A stretch of DNA of 64,000 nucleotides from Flavobacterium sp. UBA5153. Lineage in GTDB: Bacteria > Bacteroidota > Bacteroidia > Flavobacteriales > Flavobacteriaceae. Shown piece after piece: positions 51,772 to 60,099 of this stretch (positions within the stretch are counted from its first letter, which is position 1; each line of letters opens with the position of its first letter). The notes beneath the pieces were generated by a model that was given only the letters and a program-made list of their open reading frames with translations, did no database searches and was not told where the DNA came from. The stretch lies in contig DHXP01000012.1 in NCBI GenBank assembly GCA_002413745.1, forward strand, positions 1 to 64,000, in the 5' to 3' direction. The position numbers and the translations under genes are program-made.

Positions 51772-52725
51772 TTACTTTCTCTTGATCACTTTTTCAACAG
51801 CTTCAACAATCGCCTGATTGTTCAATTTGTATTTGTCCATTAATTGTGCAGGTGTTCCGCTTTCGCCAAAACTATCCTGAACGGCAACAAACTCTTGTGG
51901 AGATGGATTATTCAAAGCCAAAACTCTCGCAACGCTTTCGCCAAGACCACCAAGAATATTATGCTCTTCGGCAGTAACAATACATTTGGTTTTTGCCAAA
52001 GATTTCAAAATTGCGGCTTCGTCCAATGGTTTGATGGTGTGAATATTGATTACTTCGGCTGAAATTCCTTTGGCTTCCAAAGCTTCGGCAGCAATAAGTG
52101 CTTCCCAAACTAAATGACCAGTTGCGATGATGGTAACATCAGTTCCTTCGTTTAAAAGGATGGCTTTGCCTATTTCGAAAGGTTCGTCGGCAGGCATGAA
52201 ATTAGGCACGACGGGACGTCCAAAACGCAAATAAACAGGACCGTGATGGTCTGCAATTGCCAATGTGGCCGCTTTGGTCTGATTGTGATCGCATGTATTG
52301 ATTACCGTCATTCCCGGCAACATTTTCATCAATCCAATGTCTTCAAGAATTTGGTGTGTTGCGCCATCTTCTCCCAATGTCAATCCGGCGTGTGAAGCAC
52401 AAATTTTTACGTTTTTGTCAGAATAGGCAACTGATTGACGAATTTGGTCGTAAACTCTTCCAGTGGAAAAGTTGGCGAAAGTTCCCGTAAAAGGAATTTT
52501 TCCACCAATGGTTAATCCGGCTGCAATACCAATCATATTGGCTTCGGCAATACCGATTTGAAAAAAACGCTCCGGGTGATTTTTCTTGAAATCATCAAAT
52601 TTTAACGAACCAATTAAATCAGCACAAAGTGCCACCACTTTTTCATTTTTTGCTCCTAATTCTGTCATTCCCGCTCCAAAACCCGAACGAGTATCTTTAC
52701 TTCCTGTATTTGTATATTTTTTCAT
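51772..52725 (-). CDS. tktB: Transketolase, C-terminal (Pyr and C domain) subunit
   Basis: 317 residues. Pyr domain begins GSKDTRSGFGAGMTELGAKN with the catalytic Glu in FQIGIAEANMIGIAAGLTIG; the C-terminal domain has IIATGHLVWEALIAAEALEA. With the separate N-terminal subunit (52841-53692) it makes an alpha2-beta2 transketolase that moves two-carbon units in the pentose phosphate pathway. The split into two genes is usual in Bacteroidota. The halves are separated by a hairpin-rich repeat. Confidence 0.93.
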   Translation of the reverse strand: MKKYTNTGSKDTRSGFGAGMTELGAKNEKVVALCADLIGSLKFDDFKKNHPERFFQIGIAEANMIGIAAGLTIGGKIPFTGTFANFSTGRVYDQIRQSVAYSDKNVKICASHAGLTLGEDGATHQILEDIGLMKMLPGMTVINTCDHNQTKAATLAIADHHGPVYLRFGRPVVPNFMPADEPFEIGKAILLNEGTDVTIIATGHLVWEALIAAEALEAKGISAEVINIHTIKPLDEAAILKSLAKTKCIVTAEEHNILGGLGESVARVLALNNPSPQEFVAVQDSFGESGTPAQLMDKYKLNNQAIVEAVEKVIKRK

Positions 52726-52726
52726 T

Positions 52727-52840
52727 TTCCTCCCCCAGCCCCTCCGAAGGAGGGGAGTTCCTATTGGGGTAAATAGGGTTTTATATTTTTATTTATCAAT
52801 TTTGTAGCTGTTCCTCCCCTTCGGGGAGGCTAGGTGGTGA
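52727..52840. repeat. Repeat with two GC-rich hairpins between transketolase halves
   Basis: CCCCTCC-GAA-GGAGGGG at 52739-52755 and CCTCCCC-TTC-GGGGAGG at 52813-52829. The outer parts are imperfect inverted repeats of one another, so the 114-bp interval looks like one REP-doublet or MITE-type element inserted between tktA and tktB. Confidence 0.65.
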
Positions 52841-53692
52841 TTAATAATCGCTTTCGGCTTCAGTATAGTTTTGACCCAAAGCATTTTCGAGTTGCGCATC
52901 GTTAGGCGCTTTTCCGTGCCAAGCGTGACTGTACATCATAAAATCTACTCCGTTACCCATTTCAGTATGCAACAATACGCAAACCGGTTTTCCTTTTCCA
53001 GTTCTTGATTTGGCATCGTTCATTCCAGCAATAATGGCTTCAATGTCATTTCCTTTTGCAATTTCGACAACATCCCAGTCGAATGCTTCGAATTTGGCAC
53101 GAATACTTCCCATTGCCAAAACTTCGTCTGTCGTTCCGTCAATCTGTTTTCCGTTTACATCGACAGTTGCAATAAGGTTATCCACTTTTTTGGCGGAAGC
53201 ATACATAATGGCTTCCCAGTTTTGACCTTCCTGCAATTCGCCATCGCCATGCAAGGTGAAAACCAAGTGGCTGTCATTATTTAATTTTTTTGCTTGTGCA
53301 GCACCAATAGCCACCGATAATCCTTGACCAAGTGAACCCGAAGCGATTCTCACGCCAGGCAAACCATCATGGGTAGTTGGGTGACCTTGCAATCTTGAAT
53401 TGAGAAGGCGGAAAGTAGCTAATTCCGAAACCGGAAAATAACCGCTTCTTGCTAAAACGCTGTAGAAAAGGGCAGAAAGATGACCGTTTGAAAGGAAGAA
53501 AAGATCTTCTCCAATTCCATCCATATCAAAACCTGGTTTTCTGTCCATTATGTTTTGGTACAATGTGACCATAAATTCGGTGCAACCAAGAGAACCTCCG
53601 GGATGACCTGAATTGACAGCGTGAACCATACGAAGAATGTCTCTTCTGACTTGGATAGTTAAATCGTTTAATTGTTGTGTGTTAGGCTTCAT
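52841..53692 (-). CDS. tktA: Transketolase, N-terminal (ThDP-binding PP) subunit
   Basis: 283 residues. Catalytic/His motif VHAVNSGHPGGSLGCTEFMV, then SNGHLSALFYSV, GSLGQGLSVAIGAAQ and ThDP motif GDGELQEGQNWEAIMYASAK to NLIATVDVNGKQ. It forms the diphosphate-binding half of the enzyme whose other half is encoded directly downstream. Confidence 0.93.
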   Translation of the reverse strand: MKPNTQQLNDLTIQVRRDILRMVHAVNSGHPGGSLGCTEFMVTLYQNIMDRKPGFDMDGIGEDLFFLSNGHLSALFYSVLARSGYFPVSELATFRLLNSRLQGHPTTHDGLPGVRIASGSLGQGLSVAIGAAQAKKLNNDSHLVFTLHGDGELQEGQNWEAIMYASAKKVDNLIATVDVNGKQIDGTTDEVLAMGSIRAKFEAFDWDVVEIAKGNDIEAIIAGMNDAKSRTGKGKPVCVLLHTEMGNGVDFMMYSHAWHGKAPNDAQLENALGQNYTEAESDY

Positions 53693-53785
53693 TTTATATG
53701 TAAAAGTTAAACTGTTGCAAATGTAATTTTTATTTCGGCGTAAGACAAATGATTTTTGGAATAGTTATTTATGGTATATGGCAAT

Positions 53786-53818
53786 AAAAAAAGTCCCGCA
53801 AATACGGGACTTTCAAAA
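53786..53818. terminator. Terminator
   Basis: AAAGTCCCG (53790-53798) and CGGGACTTT (53805-53813) with an A run at 53786-53792. It terminates the OsmC gene on the minus strand; only a weak run is present on the other side. Confidence 0.75.
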
Positions 53819-53877
53819 AGTATTCGGTACAGTTGAACACTTTTTTTATTTTACAATGGGTAATGCATTTCCGAAAA

Positions 53878-54324
53878 TTATGATACTGCGTCGGCAATTT
53901 TTATTGTTGGAATCAGAGTCACTTTTGATTTTATGGAATTGGAAATTAAACAGGCTGCTTCTGATTTTTGAAGGACTCTTTCGGCTCTGTCTTTGTCAGA
54001 TTCCTTTGTGATGACTAATACGGGTTCCAGAATTATTTCGGTCATCAGTAATTTGCCTTCCACTTGTTCTAATTTGCCTTTTGCAGGACAATTAAAACTT
54101 GTAAATTCTAATTTTGAGTTTTCGGCAACGGATAAAAAAGTGGTCATAAAACAACTGCTTGCCGCTGCTGTCAGCAAATGTTCGGGTGACCATATTCCTT
54201 CGATTCCGTTGGGGAATTGTGGAGGAGTGGCCACTTCAATGGATTGATCCAGTTCTGGAGACGAAATTTCGCCTTTTCGATCTGAAATCCAACTGAGGTT
54301 CACGTTGTAATAATGTGCTTCCAT
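53878..54324 (-). CDS. OsmC/Ohr-family protein
   Basis: 148 residues. Opens YNVNLSWISDRKGEISSPEL; the two redox Cys positions appear in LTAAASSCFMTTFLSVAENS and in KSEAACLISNSIKSKVTLIP. Family members reduce organic hydroperoxides in the cytosol. It is followed on the same strand by DUF2892 and two rhodanese genes upstream, a sulfur/redox grouping. Confidence 0.85.
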   Translation of the reverse strand: MEAHYYNVNLSWISDRKGEISSPELDQSIEVATPPQFPNGIEGIWSPEHLLTAAASSCFMTTFLSVAENSKLEFTSFNCPAKGKLEQVEGKLLMTEIILEPVLVITKESDKDRAERVLQKSEAACLISNSIKSKVTLIPTIKIADAVS

Positions 54325-54333
54325 TTTTGATTT

Positions 54334-54576
54334 TTATTTAATTTCTTCAAATTCAACTTCTTCAATTTTATCGGAATTGCCCTTTTTTATTGGTACAGCG
54401 CAACCATTTGATCCACAACAACCAGTATTGGTAACTGCTTGAAACATAAAAAATGCGGCTACAACTCCTGAAAATATACTATGGGTTTCAACGGCTTGGA
54501 CGGCGATATAAATACCTAAACCCAAACGTAGAAAACGCATAAAGTGCCAACCCGTTAATAGTGTTTGTTTGATCAT
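54334..54576 (-). CDS. DUF2892-type membrane protein with Cys/Ser tail
   Basis: 80 residues from ATG 54576, chosen because its ATGA overlaps the rhodanese stop. One or two hydrophobic stretches (FLRLGLGIYIAVQAVETH; GVVAAFFMFQAVTNTG), then CCGSNGCAVP and an acidic tail. Resembles the YgaP-type partner of single-domain rhodaneses and carries a CC-x3-C cluster. Sulfur relay in the membrane is inferred. Confidence 0.65.
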   Translation of the reverse strand: MIKQTLLTGWHFMRFLRLGLGIYIAVQAVETHSIFSGVVAAFFMFQAVTNTGCCGSNGCAVPIKKGNSDKIEEVEFEEIK

Positions 54577-54887
54577 CCTATTTTGTTTTCTAGACGACCC
54601 CAACCGCCACCATTGTGAACTAGGGTATATCCATTTGATTTCAAAATACTTTTTGCCGATGCACTTCTCATTCCTGAAGCACAACAGGTAATAATGGTGG
54701 TTTCTTTTTTAATTTTTGAGAAATGGTTTGGAAGGGTGTTCAACGGAATATTTAAAGAACGTTTAATGTGCCCTTGTTGGTATTCTGCCTTGCTGCGAAC
54801 ATCAATTATTATTGCTCCTTCTTGTATCAATTTTGCAAAGTCCACTTTTGGTCCAAATCCGAATAGTTGCTTGAGTGTGTTTATCAT
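54573..54887 (-). CDS. Single-domain rhodanese
   Basis: 104 residues. DVRSKAEYQQGHIKRSLNIP and the active-site loop CCASGMRSASAKSILKSNGY (Cys about 68). Rhodaneses carry persulfide. Overlaps the membrane protein by 4 bp and lies 6 bp from the next rhodanese. Confidence 0.88.
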   Translation of the reverse strand: MINTLKQLFGFGPKVDFAKLIQEGAIIIDVRSKAEYQQGHIKRSLNIPLNTLPNHFSKIKKETTIITCCASGMRSASAKSILKSNGYTLVHNGGGWGRLENKIG

Positions 54888-54893
54888 TGTTAT

Positions 54894-55178
54894 TTATTTG
54901 TTTTGAGAATTATAATAATTTACACTTAACCATGAACCTCCATTATAACACTCAATTCCGTATTGTGAAAGGAAATGGTGTGCTTGTCCGCTTCGGCTTC
55001 CCGATGCACAACAAAGTACTAATGGTGCTTCGAGTTTTTGTAATTCTTCTATTCTTTGTGGGATTTCATTCAAGGGAATATTGATGGATCCGACAACATT
55101 GCCTCCCAAAAATTCTCCATAGGATCGCACATCCACTATTGTGCCTTTTTTTTCTGTAATAATTTTTTCTATGTTCAT
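54894..55178 (-). CDS. Single-domain rhodanese
   Basis: 94 residues. VDVRSYGEFLGGNVVGSINI and active-site CCASGSRSGQAHHFLSQYGI. First of a minus-strand group: rhodanese, rhodanese, DUF2892, OsmC. Cytosolic or membrane-associated sulfurtransferase. Confidence 0.88.
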   Translation of the reverse strand: MNIEKIITEKKGTIVDVRSYGEFLGGNVVGSINIPLNEIPQRIEELQKLEAPLVLCCASGSRSGQAHHFLSQYGIECYNGGSWLSVNYYNSQNK

Positions 55179-55353
55179 TTTTAAAATAATAAACTTGTCA
55201 TGATTTTACTCAAGAAAGTGTGTTTGAATTTATAATGGGGCAAAGTTAGCATATCAACTAAAGCTTAACAGTAACTTTAGTTACATAATTGAAATTTATT
55301 TTAGCCAAAGTCAAATAATTAAGAATTGATAGCAAGGAAGTGTGGGGTAATTA

Positions 55354-55443
55354 CAAAAAAGTCCCACCGAAGCAGGACTAAAGATTTTCATCTACGGCAT
55401 ATAGCCTTATTGTGATAAGATTAAAGATTAGAATAAAATTTTC
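55354..55443 (-). ncRNA. tracrRNA for the type II-C Cas9
   Basis: On the minus strand the anti-repeat (55433-55409) pairs with the first 25 nt of the CRISPR repeat except for a 2x2 internal mismatch at repeat positions 9-10 and two G-U pairs. The nexus follows as GGC-TATAT-GCC (55406-55396), then AGAT-GAAA-ATCT (55393-55382), then a terminator AGTCCTGC-TTCG-GTGGGACT (55379-55360) and six Us. A TAcaTTTG -7 box lies at 55457-55450, placing the start near 55443. Its polarity proves that the array is read on the plus strand. Confidence 0.92.
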
Positions 55444-55449
55444 ACTATT

Positions 55450-55478
55450 CAAATGTACATATAAAATAATTAGGTTTG
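55450..55478. promoter_or_regulatory. Divergent -7 boxes for tracrRNA and cas9
   Basis: TAcaTTTG (minus, 55457-55450) and TAggTTTG (plus, 55471-55478) are both perfect TAnnTTTG boxes, 13 bp apart. The plus box gives a cas9 leader of about 65 nt; a weaker TAACTTTA (55517-55524) is a closer alternative. No firm -33 TTG is seen for either. Confidence 0.5.
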
Positions 55479-55549
55479 AATGTGGAAAACCGTAAAATAT
55501 TCAATTATTTTCTTATTAACTTTAGAAATTCTTAAAAAGACAGATTATT

Positions 55550-58500
55550 ATGGCAAAAATATTAGGATTGGATTTAGGGACAAACTCAATTGGGTGGGCG
55601 ATTGTGGAGAAAGATAGTAGTGATTTTTCATTAATTGATAAAGGAGTTCGGGTATTTTCGGAAGGAGTAAAATCAGAAAAAGGAATTGAAAGTTCACGTG
55701 CAGCTGAAAGAACAGCTTTTAGAAGTGCCAGAAAAATCAAGTTTCGTAGAAAATTACGAAAGTACGAAACTCTAAAAGTACTTTCTTTAAACGGAATGTG
55801 CCCTTTGTCAATTGAGGAAGTTGAAGAATGGCGTAAGTCGGGCTTTAAGCAATATCCGCTAAACCCTGAATTTTTGAAATGGTTGCGAACCGATGATGAC
55901 CAAAATATAAATCCCTACATTTTTAGAGATAGAGCCAGTAAACAAAAGGTTTCGCTTTTTGAGTTAGGAAGAGCTTTGTATCATATTGCGCAAAGGCGTG
56001 GGTTTTTGAGCAACAGATTAGACCAATCTGCGGAAGGTGTTATCGAGCAACATAAACCAGGTTTAGAAGATATTCTTGAAAGTGTTTCAACTATTTCCGA
56101 ACTTCAAATGGAACTTACAGACTATTTTCAAGATCGTGATTTAATTGAACGCAAAGCCACGGATTTGGACGAAGGAGAAAAGAAATTGAAAACCTTATAC
56201 AATTCATTTCTTAAAACGATTAAAGATAACCCAAAAGATTTTGAGAAAACTAAATCCATTCTCATAGAACGTTTAAACAAGAAAGAAGATTTAGGAGCTG
56301 TCAAACAAAAGATTGGCGAGATTTCTCAAGCTATGAAATTGGGAAATTATACCACTTTAGGACAATATTTTTTCAGCTTGTATAACAAAGGCAAAATCAG
56401 AAATCAATATACTTCTCGTGAAGAACATTACCGTTCTGAATTTGAAGTTATTTGTTTGGCTCAAGGAATTGAAGGAATTATAGCCTCTGAAAAACTTCCC
56501 GAAAAAAGATATTTTGGATTAGCTAAAGAACTTTATAAAGCAATCTTTTTTCAAAGACCGTTAAAGTCCCAAAAAGGCTTAATTGGCAAATGTACTTTTG
56601 AAAAAAGCAAGTCCCGATGTGCAGTCTCGCATCCAGATTTCGAGGAATACAGAATGTTGTGTTTTATCAATACGATTAAGATAAAAACTCCTGACGATGA
56701 GGGTTTACGATTCCTTACAAACGAAGAAAGATTGAAAATCATTCCCAAGTTTTTACGTAAAAAAGACAACTTTAATTTTGAAGATTTAGCCAAGGAGTTA
56801 GTGCCAAGTGGCAGTAAATATGCTTTTTATAAATCGTCTACAGCTGCAACTTTCAATTACTTGTTTAATTATAATATGAATTCTTCCGTGAGTGGATGTG
56901 TGGTTTCTACTTCATTTAAAAATGCTTTGGGTGAAGATTGGAAGACTAAAATCTATAGCTATGAAACTCTTAATAAGAATGGTGAAAGTGTAACACGAAA
57001 TGTAGATTATAATGATTTATGGCATTTGATTTCCGTATCTACATCTGATTTGTATTTGCAGGAATTTGCAAAAGACAAATTGAAATTAGACGATAAAAAA
57101 GCCATTTTATTCAGCAAAATAAAACTAAAGAAAGACTTTGCCAGTTTGAGTTTAACGGCAATTAATAAAATAAATCCTTTTTTAAGAGAAGGATTATTGT
57201 ATTCGCACGCTGTTTTTATGGCAAATATTGAAAATATTGTAGATGCCGACATTTGGAAAAACCTTGATGACAGGAAATATATTCAAACTAAAATCGCCGA
57301 ATTAATAGACACAAATACCTTTGATAATAATTTATTGGAAATTGTAAATGGACTTATTAAGGAATGTAAAGTTGGAGGTTTCTATTATTCAAAAGAAGCA
57401 GAAGCCGCATACAAATCAGATTTAGACAAAAAGGTGAGTTATTTTGTGAAATCAAATAAAATTGAAGACCAAAAAGAAACTATCATAAACGAATTGTTCC
57501 CCGTTTATATTGAGCAACTTAAGAAATATGAGTTCTTGACAATAAAACGATTAGACGAAAAAGTATTTGATTTTTTAGACGGTCAAAATGATGATGGACA
57601 AGTTTTTTGTAACGCCAAGAATAAGCTTAAAAAACTATATCATCCGTCGGATATTGATGTTTTTAGAAAACAAATTTCAAAAGATGGAAATGGAAACGAA
57701 AAATTAGTTTTAGGAAGTCCGTTGATTTCGTCGATAAAAAATCCAATGGCAATGCGAGCCTTGCACCAATTACGGAAAGTATTGAATGCCTTAATTGTTG
57801 AGGGTCAAATCGATGAAAAAACGAGAATTCATATTGAAATGGCTCGAGAATTAAACGATGCTAATAAGCGAAAAGGAATTCAAGATTATCAAAGAGACAT
57901 AGAAAAAAACAGGAAAGAGTATATTGATGAGATTAAAAAAGATTATAAAGCGGCGAGCGGTATAGATATAGAACCAACAGAAGATGATATATTACGGTAT
58001 CAATTATGGATTGAACAAGATAGAAAAACAATTTATGAAGAACAATATACCAATATTAGTATTAGTCAAATTATAGGTAGTGACCCTGATTATGATATAG
58101 AACATACTATTCCTAGAAGTAGATCGCAGGACAATTCACAAATGAACAAAACCTTGTGTAGCAAGCGATACAATAGGGAGGTTAAAAAGAATAAAATGCC
58201 TATTGAATTGAGCAATCACAGCGATATTTTAGCTAGGGTCGCGCCATGGCAAAAAAAATATTTGGAATTAGAATATAAAATAATCGGAATTTCAAGAGCC
58301 ATTAAAGCGGCAACTACAAAGGAACAGAAAGATAGAAAAATAAGATTCCGCCATAAATTGAATTTGCAAAAAGATTATTTCAAAGGAAAATATGAACGAT
58401 TTACTTATAAAGAACCAAAAATAGGTTTCAAAAACAGTCAAATTCCAGATACAGGAATTATAACCAAATATGCCAGTGCGTATTTAAAATCATATTTTGG

Positions 58501-59992
58501 TAGAGTAGAAGCCGTAAAAGGAGGAATGGTAGCCGAGTTTAGAAAAGCGTGGGGAATTCAGGAAAGTTACATTAAAGACGGCAAGAAATATTATGAAATC
58601 AAAGACCGTAGCAAACACACGCACCATTGTATCGATGCCATTACGATTGCTTGTATGACCAAAGAGAAATATGATATAATGGCGCACGCTTGGGATTTAG
58701 AAGACGACTTGGATAAAAATCAATACAAATTGATGAAGTCAGTTCTCGAACAATCAAAACCTTGGAAAACCTTTACCGAAGATTTAAAAAAGATTGAGGA
58801 AGAGATATTAGTTTCACATCACACGCCTGATAATGTCAAGAAACAATCTAAAAAGATTATTAGAATTCGGGGCAAAAAGCAGTTTGTTGCCGAAATGGAA
58901 AGTGATGCAAACGGAAAAAGTGTTCCAAGAAAAGACAGCAATAACAAAATTATTTTCAAGAAGGATTCCAAGGGAGAAAAAATGGCGCGTTTTCATCAAG
59001 GCGACACCGTTCGGGGTTCTTTGCATCAGGATAGCATTTATGGGGCGATAAAGCAACCAGAAATAGATGATAATACAAACAAACCTAAACATACATCTAA
59101 AGGTGCTTTTGTAATTAAAAAAGATGAAAAAGGTATTGATGAAATTAATTTTGTGATTCGTAAAGCGTTATCTAAATTATCAGAAAATGATATAAAAAAC
59201 ATTGTTGATCCTATAGTTTGTCAAAAAATTCAGAAAGCAGTTAATGATGAATTAATTACTTTTAAAACGGTTCAAGGAAAAAAAGTTGCTGTTGTTAAAG
59301 AAGGGACAACTATTTGGATGAGAGAACCAAACAAAGAAAAGGATTTAGTTGGTATTCCTATAAACAAGGTAAGAATTTTTACTGGATTAAAAAATCCATT
59401 AGAAATTAAAGAGCATGGTACTTTATCAAAATCAAGATTTGAACATAAACAAAAAGTGTATGCTCAAAATGATGAGAATTTTGCAATGGCTATCTATGAA
59501 GGAATTGACAAAAAAGGAAATGTTAAAAGGAGTTTCGAATCGGTTAATTATATGGATGCTGGAGCTTACTTTAAGTTAAGTAATAAAAATAACAATGCTA
59601 ATTCATTGGTTCCTTTGATTCATTTAAAAACTCAATTACCATTAAAGTATGAAGTGAAAAAAGGAGATTTAGTCTTGTTTTACAAAGAAAATAAAGAAGA
59701 ATTAAATGAAATTGGCAATAAAGATTTACCGAAGAGATTATATAAAGTGATTGCTTTTGAAGGAGATGGAAGAATCCAATTCAGGCATCATAAAACGGCA
59801 ATGCAACAAAGCAGTTCAAATAAAGAAGAATTGACAATTGTAAAATTTATGGCGGACAATAATTTAAAAAATTCTCAAGTTGATTTTGAAAATCCAGTAC
59901 CTTGGTTAAGGTTAAGAGTTTCAAATTGCGATTTTTTATTAATTAAAAAAGAATTTGAAATCACATCAACAGGGAGGATTGATTTTTTGTAA
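55550..59992 (+). CDS. cas9: Cas9 endonuclease, type II-C
   Basis: 1480 residues, in the size range of Flavobacteriia Cas9s. RuvC-I GLDLGTNSIGWAIVE (D8), Arg-rich bridge helix about 50-75 (ERTAFRSARKIKFRRKLRK), helical recognition lobe to about 740, RuvC-II RIHIEMARELN (E763), HNH DIEHTIPRSRSQ (H852, N875), RuvC-III HHCIDAITIA (H1026, D1029), and a long C-terminal WED/PAM-interacting region. All catalytic residues are present. With tracrRNA and crRNA it cuts double-stranded DNA. Absence of csn2 and cas4 makes this II-C. It is followed immediately by the array; the stop codon overlaps TAAATTTG (59990-59997), a possible array promoter. Confidence 0.97.
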   Translation: MAKILGLDLGTNSIGWAIVEKDSSDFSLIDKGVRVFSEGVKSEKGIESSRAAERTAFRSARKIKFRRKLRKYETLKVLSLNGMCPLSIEEVEEWRKSGFKQYPLNPEFLKWLRTDDDQNINPYIFRDRASKQKVSLFELGRALYHIAQRRGFLSNRLDQSAEGVIEQHKPGLEDILESVSTISELQMELTDYFQDRDLIERKATDLDEGEKKLKTLYNSFLKTIKDNPKDFEKTKSILIERLNKKEDLGAVKQKIGEISQAMKLGNYTTLGQYFFSLYNKGKIRNQYTSREEHYRSEFEVICLAQGIEGIIASEKLPEKRYFGLAKELYKAIFFQRPLKSQKGLIGKCTFEKSKSRCAVSHPDFEEYRMLCFINTIKIKTPDDEGLRFLTNEERLKIIPKFLRKKDNFNFEDLAKELVPSGSKYAFYKSSTAATFNYLFNYNMNSSVSGCVVSTSFKNALGEDWKTKIYSYETLNKNGESVTRNVDYNDLWHLISVSTSDLYLQEFAKDKLKLDDKKAILFSKIKLKKDFASLSLTAINKINPFLREGLLYSHAVFMANIENIVDADIWKNLDDRKYIQTKIAELIDTNTFDNNLLEIVNGLIKECKVGGFYYSKEAEAAYKSDLDKKVSYFVKSNKIEDQKETIINELFPVYIEQLKKYEFLTIKRLDEKVFDFLDGQNDDGQVFCNAKNKLKKLYHPSDIDVFRKQISKDGNGNEKLVLGSPLISSIKNPMAMRALHQLRKVLNALIVEGQIDEKTRIHIEMARELNDANKRKGIQDYQRDIEKNRKEYIDEIKKDYKAASGIDIEPTEDDILRYQLWIEQDRKTIYEEQYTNISISQIIGSDPDYDIEHTIPRSRSQDNSQMNKTLCSKRYNREVKKNKMPIELSNHSDILARVAPWQKKYLELEYKIIGISRAIKAATTKEQKDRKIRFRHKLNLQKDYFKGKYERFTYKEPKIGFKNSQIPDTGIITKYASAYLKSYFGRVEAVKGGMVAEFRKAWGIQESYIKDGKKYYEIKDRSKHTHHCIDAITIACMTKEKYDIMAHAWDLEDDLDKNQYKLMKSVLEQSKPWKTFTEDLKKIEEEILVSHHTPDNVKKQSKKIIRIRGKKQFVAEMESDANGKSVPRKDSNNKIIFKKDSKGEKMARFHQGDTVRGSLHQDSIYGAIKQPEIDDNTNKPKHTSKGAFVIKKDEKGIDEINFVIRKALSKLSENDIKNIVDPIVCQKIQKAVNDELITFKTVQGKKVAVVKEGTTIWMREPNKEKDLVGIPINKVRIFTGLKNPLEIKEHGTLSKSRFEHKQKVYAQNDENFAMAIYEGIDKKGNVKRSFESVNYMDAGAYFKLSNKNNNANSLVPLIHLKTQLPLKYEVKKGDLVLFYKENKEELNEIGNKDLPKRLYKVIAFEGDGRIQFRHHKTAMQQSSSNKEELTIVKFMADNNLKNSQVDFENPVPWLRLRVSNCDFLLIKKEFEITSTGRIDFL

Positions 59993-60034
59993 ATTTGGTT
60001 GTTCTTTGACATTTCGCTCGACATCTTAAACAGC

Positions 60035-60099
60035 CAAACCACAACTGAAAGGTATGGCATCCGCCCAGCAGGGATGCAGTAGCTTTCAGTTGTGGTTTG
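60035..60099 (+). other. Leader hairpin enclosing the start of the first repeat
   Basis: CAAACCACAACTGAAAG (60035-60051) is exactly inverted at 60083-60099, where the right arm is six leader bases plus repeat-1 positions 1-11. An inner stem GCATCC/GGATGC (60057-60076) tightens it. The left arm is outside the array and would cover the tracrRNA-binding bases of repeat 1 in the precursor RNA. Confidence 0.75.

Noticed and set aside
60031..60060. A second tracrRNA at the array start
   Set aside because: Only 11 bases match the repeat, there is no nexus or terminator, and a hairpin over repeat 1 explains the complementarity better.
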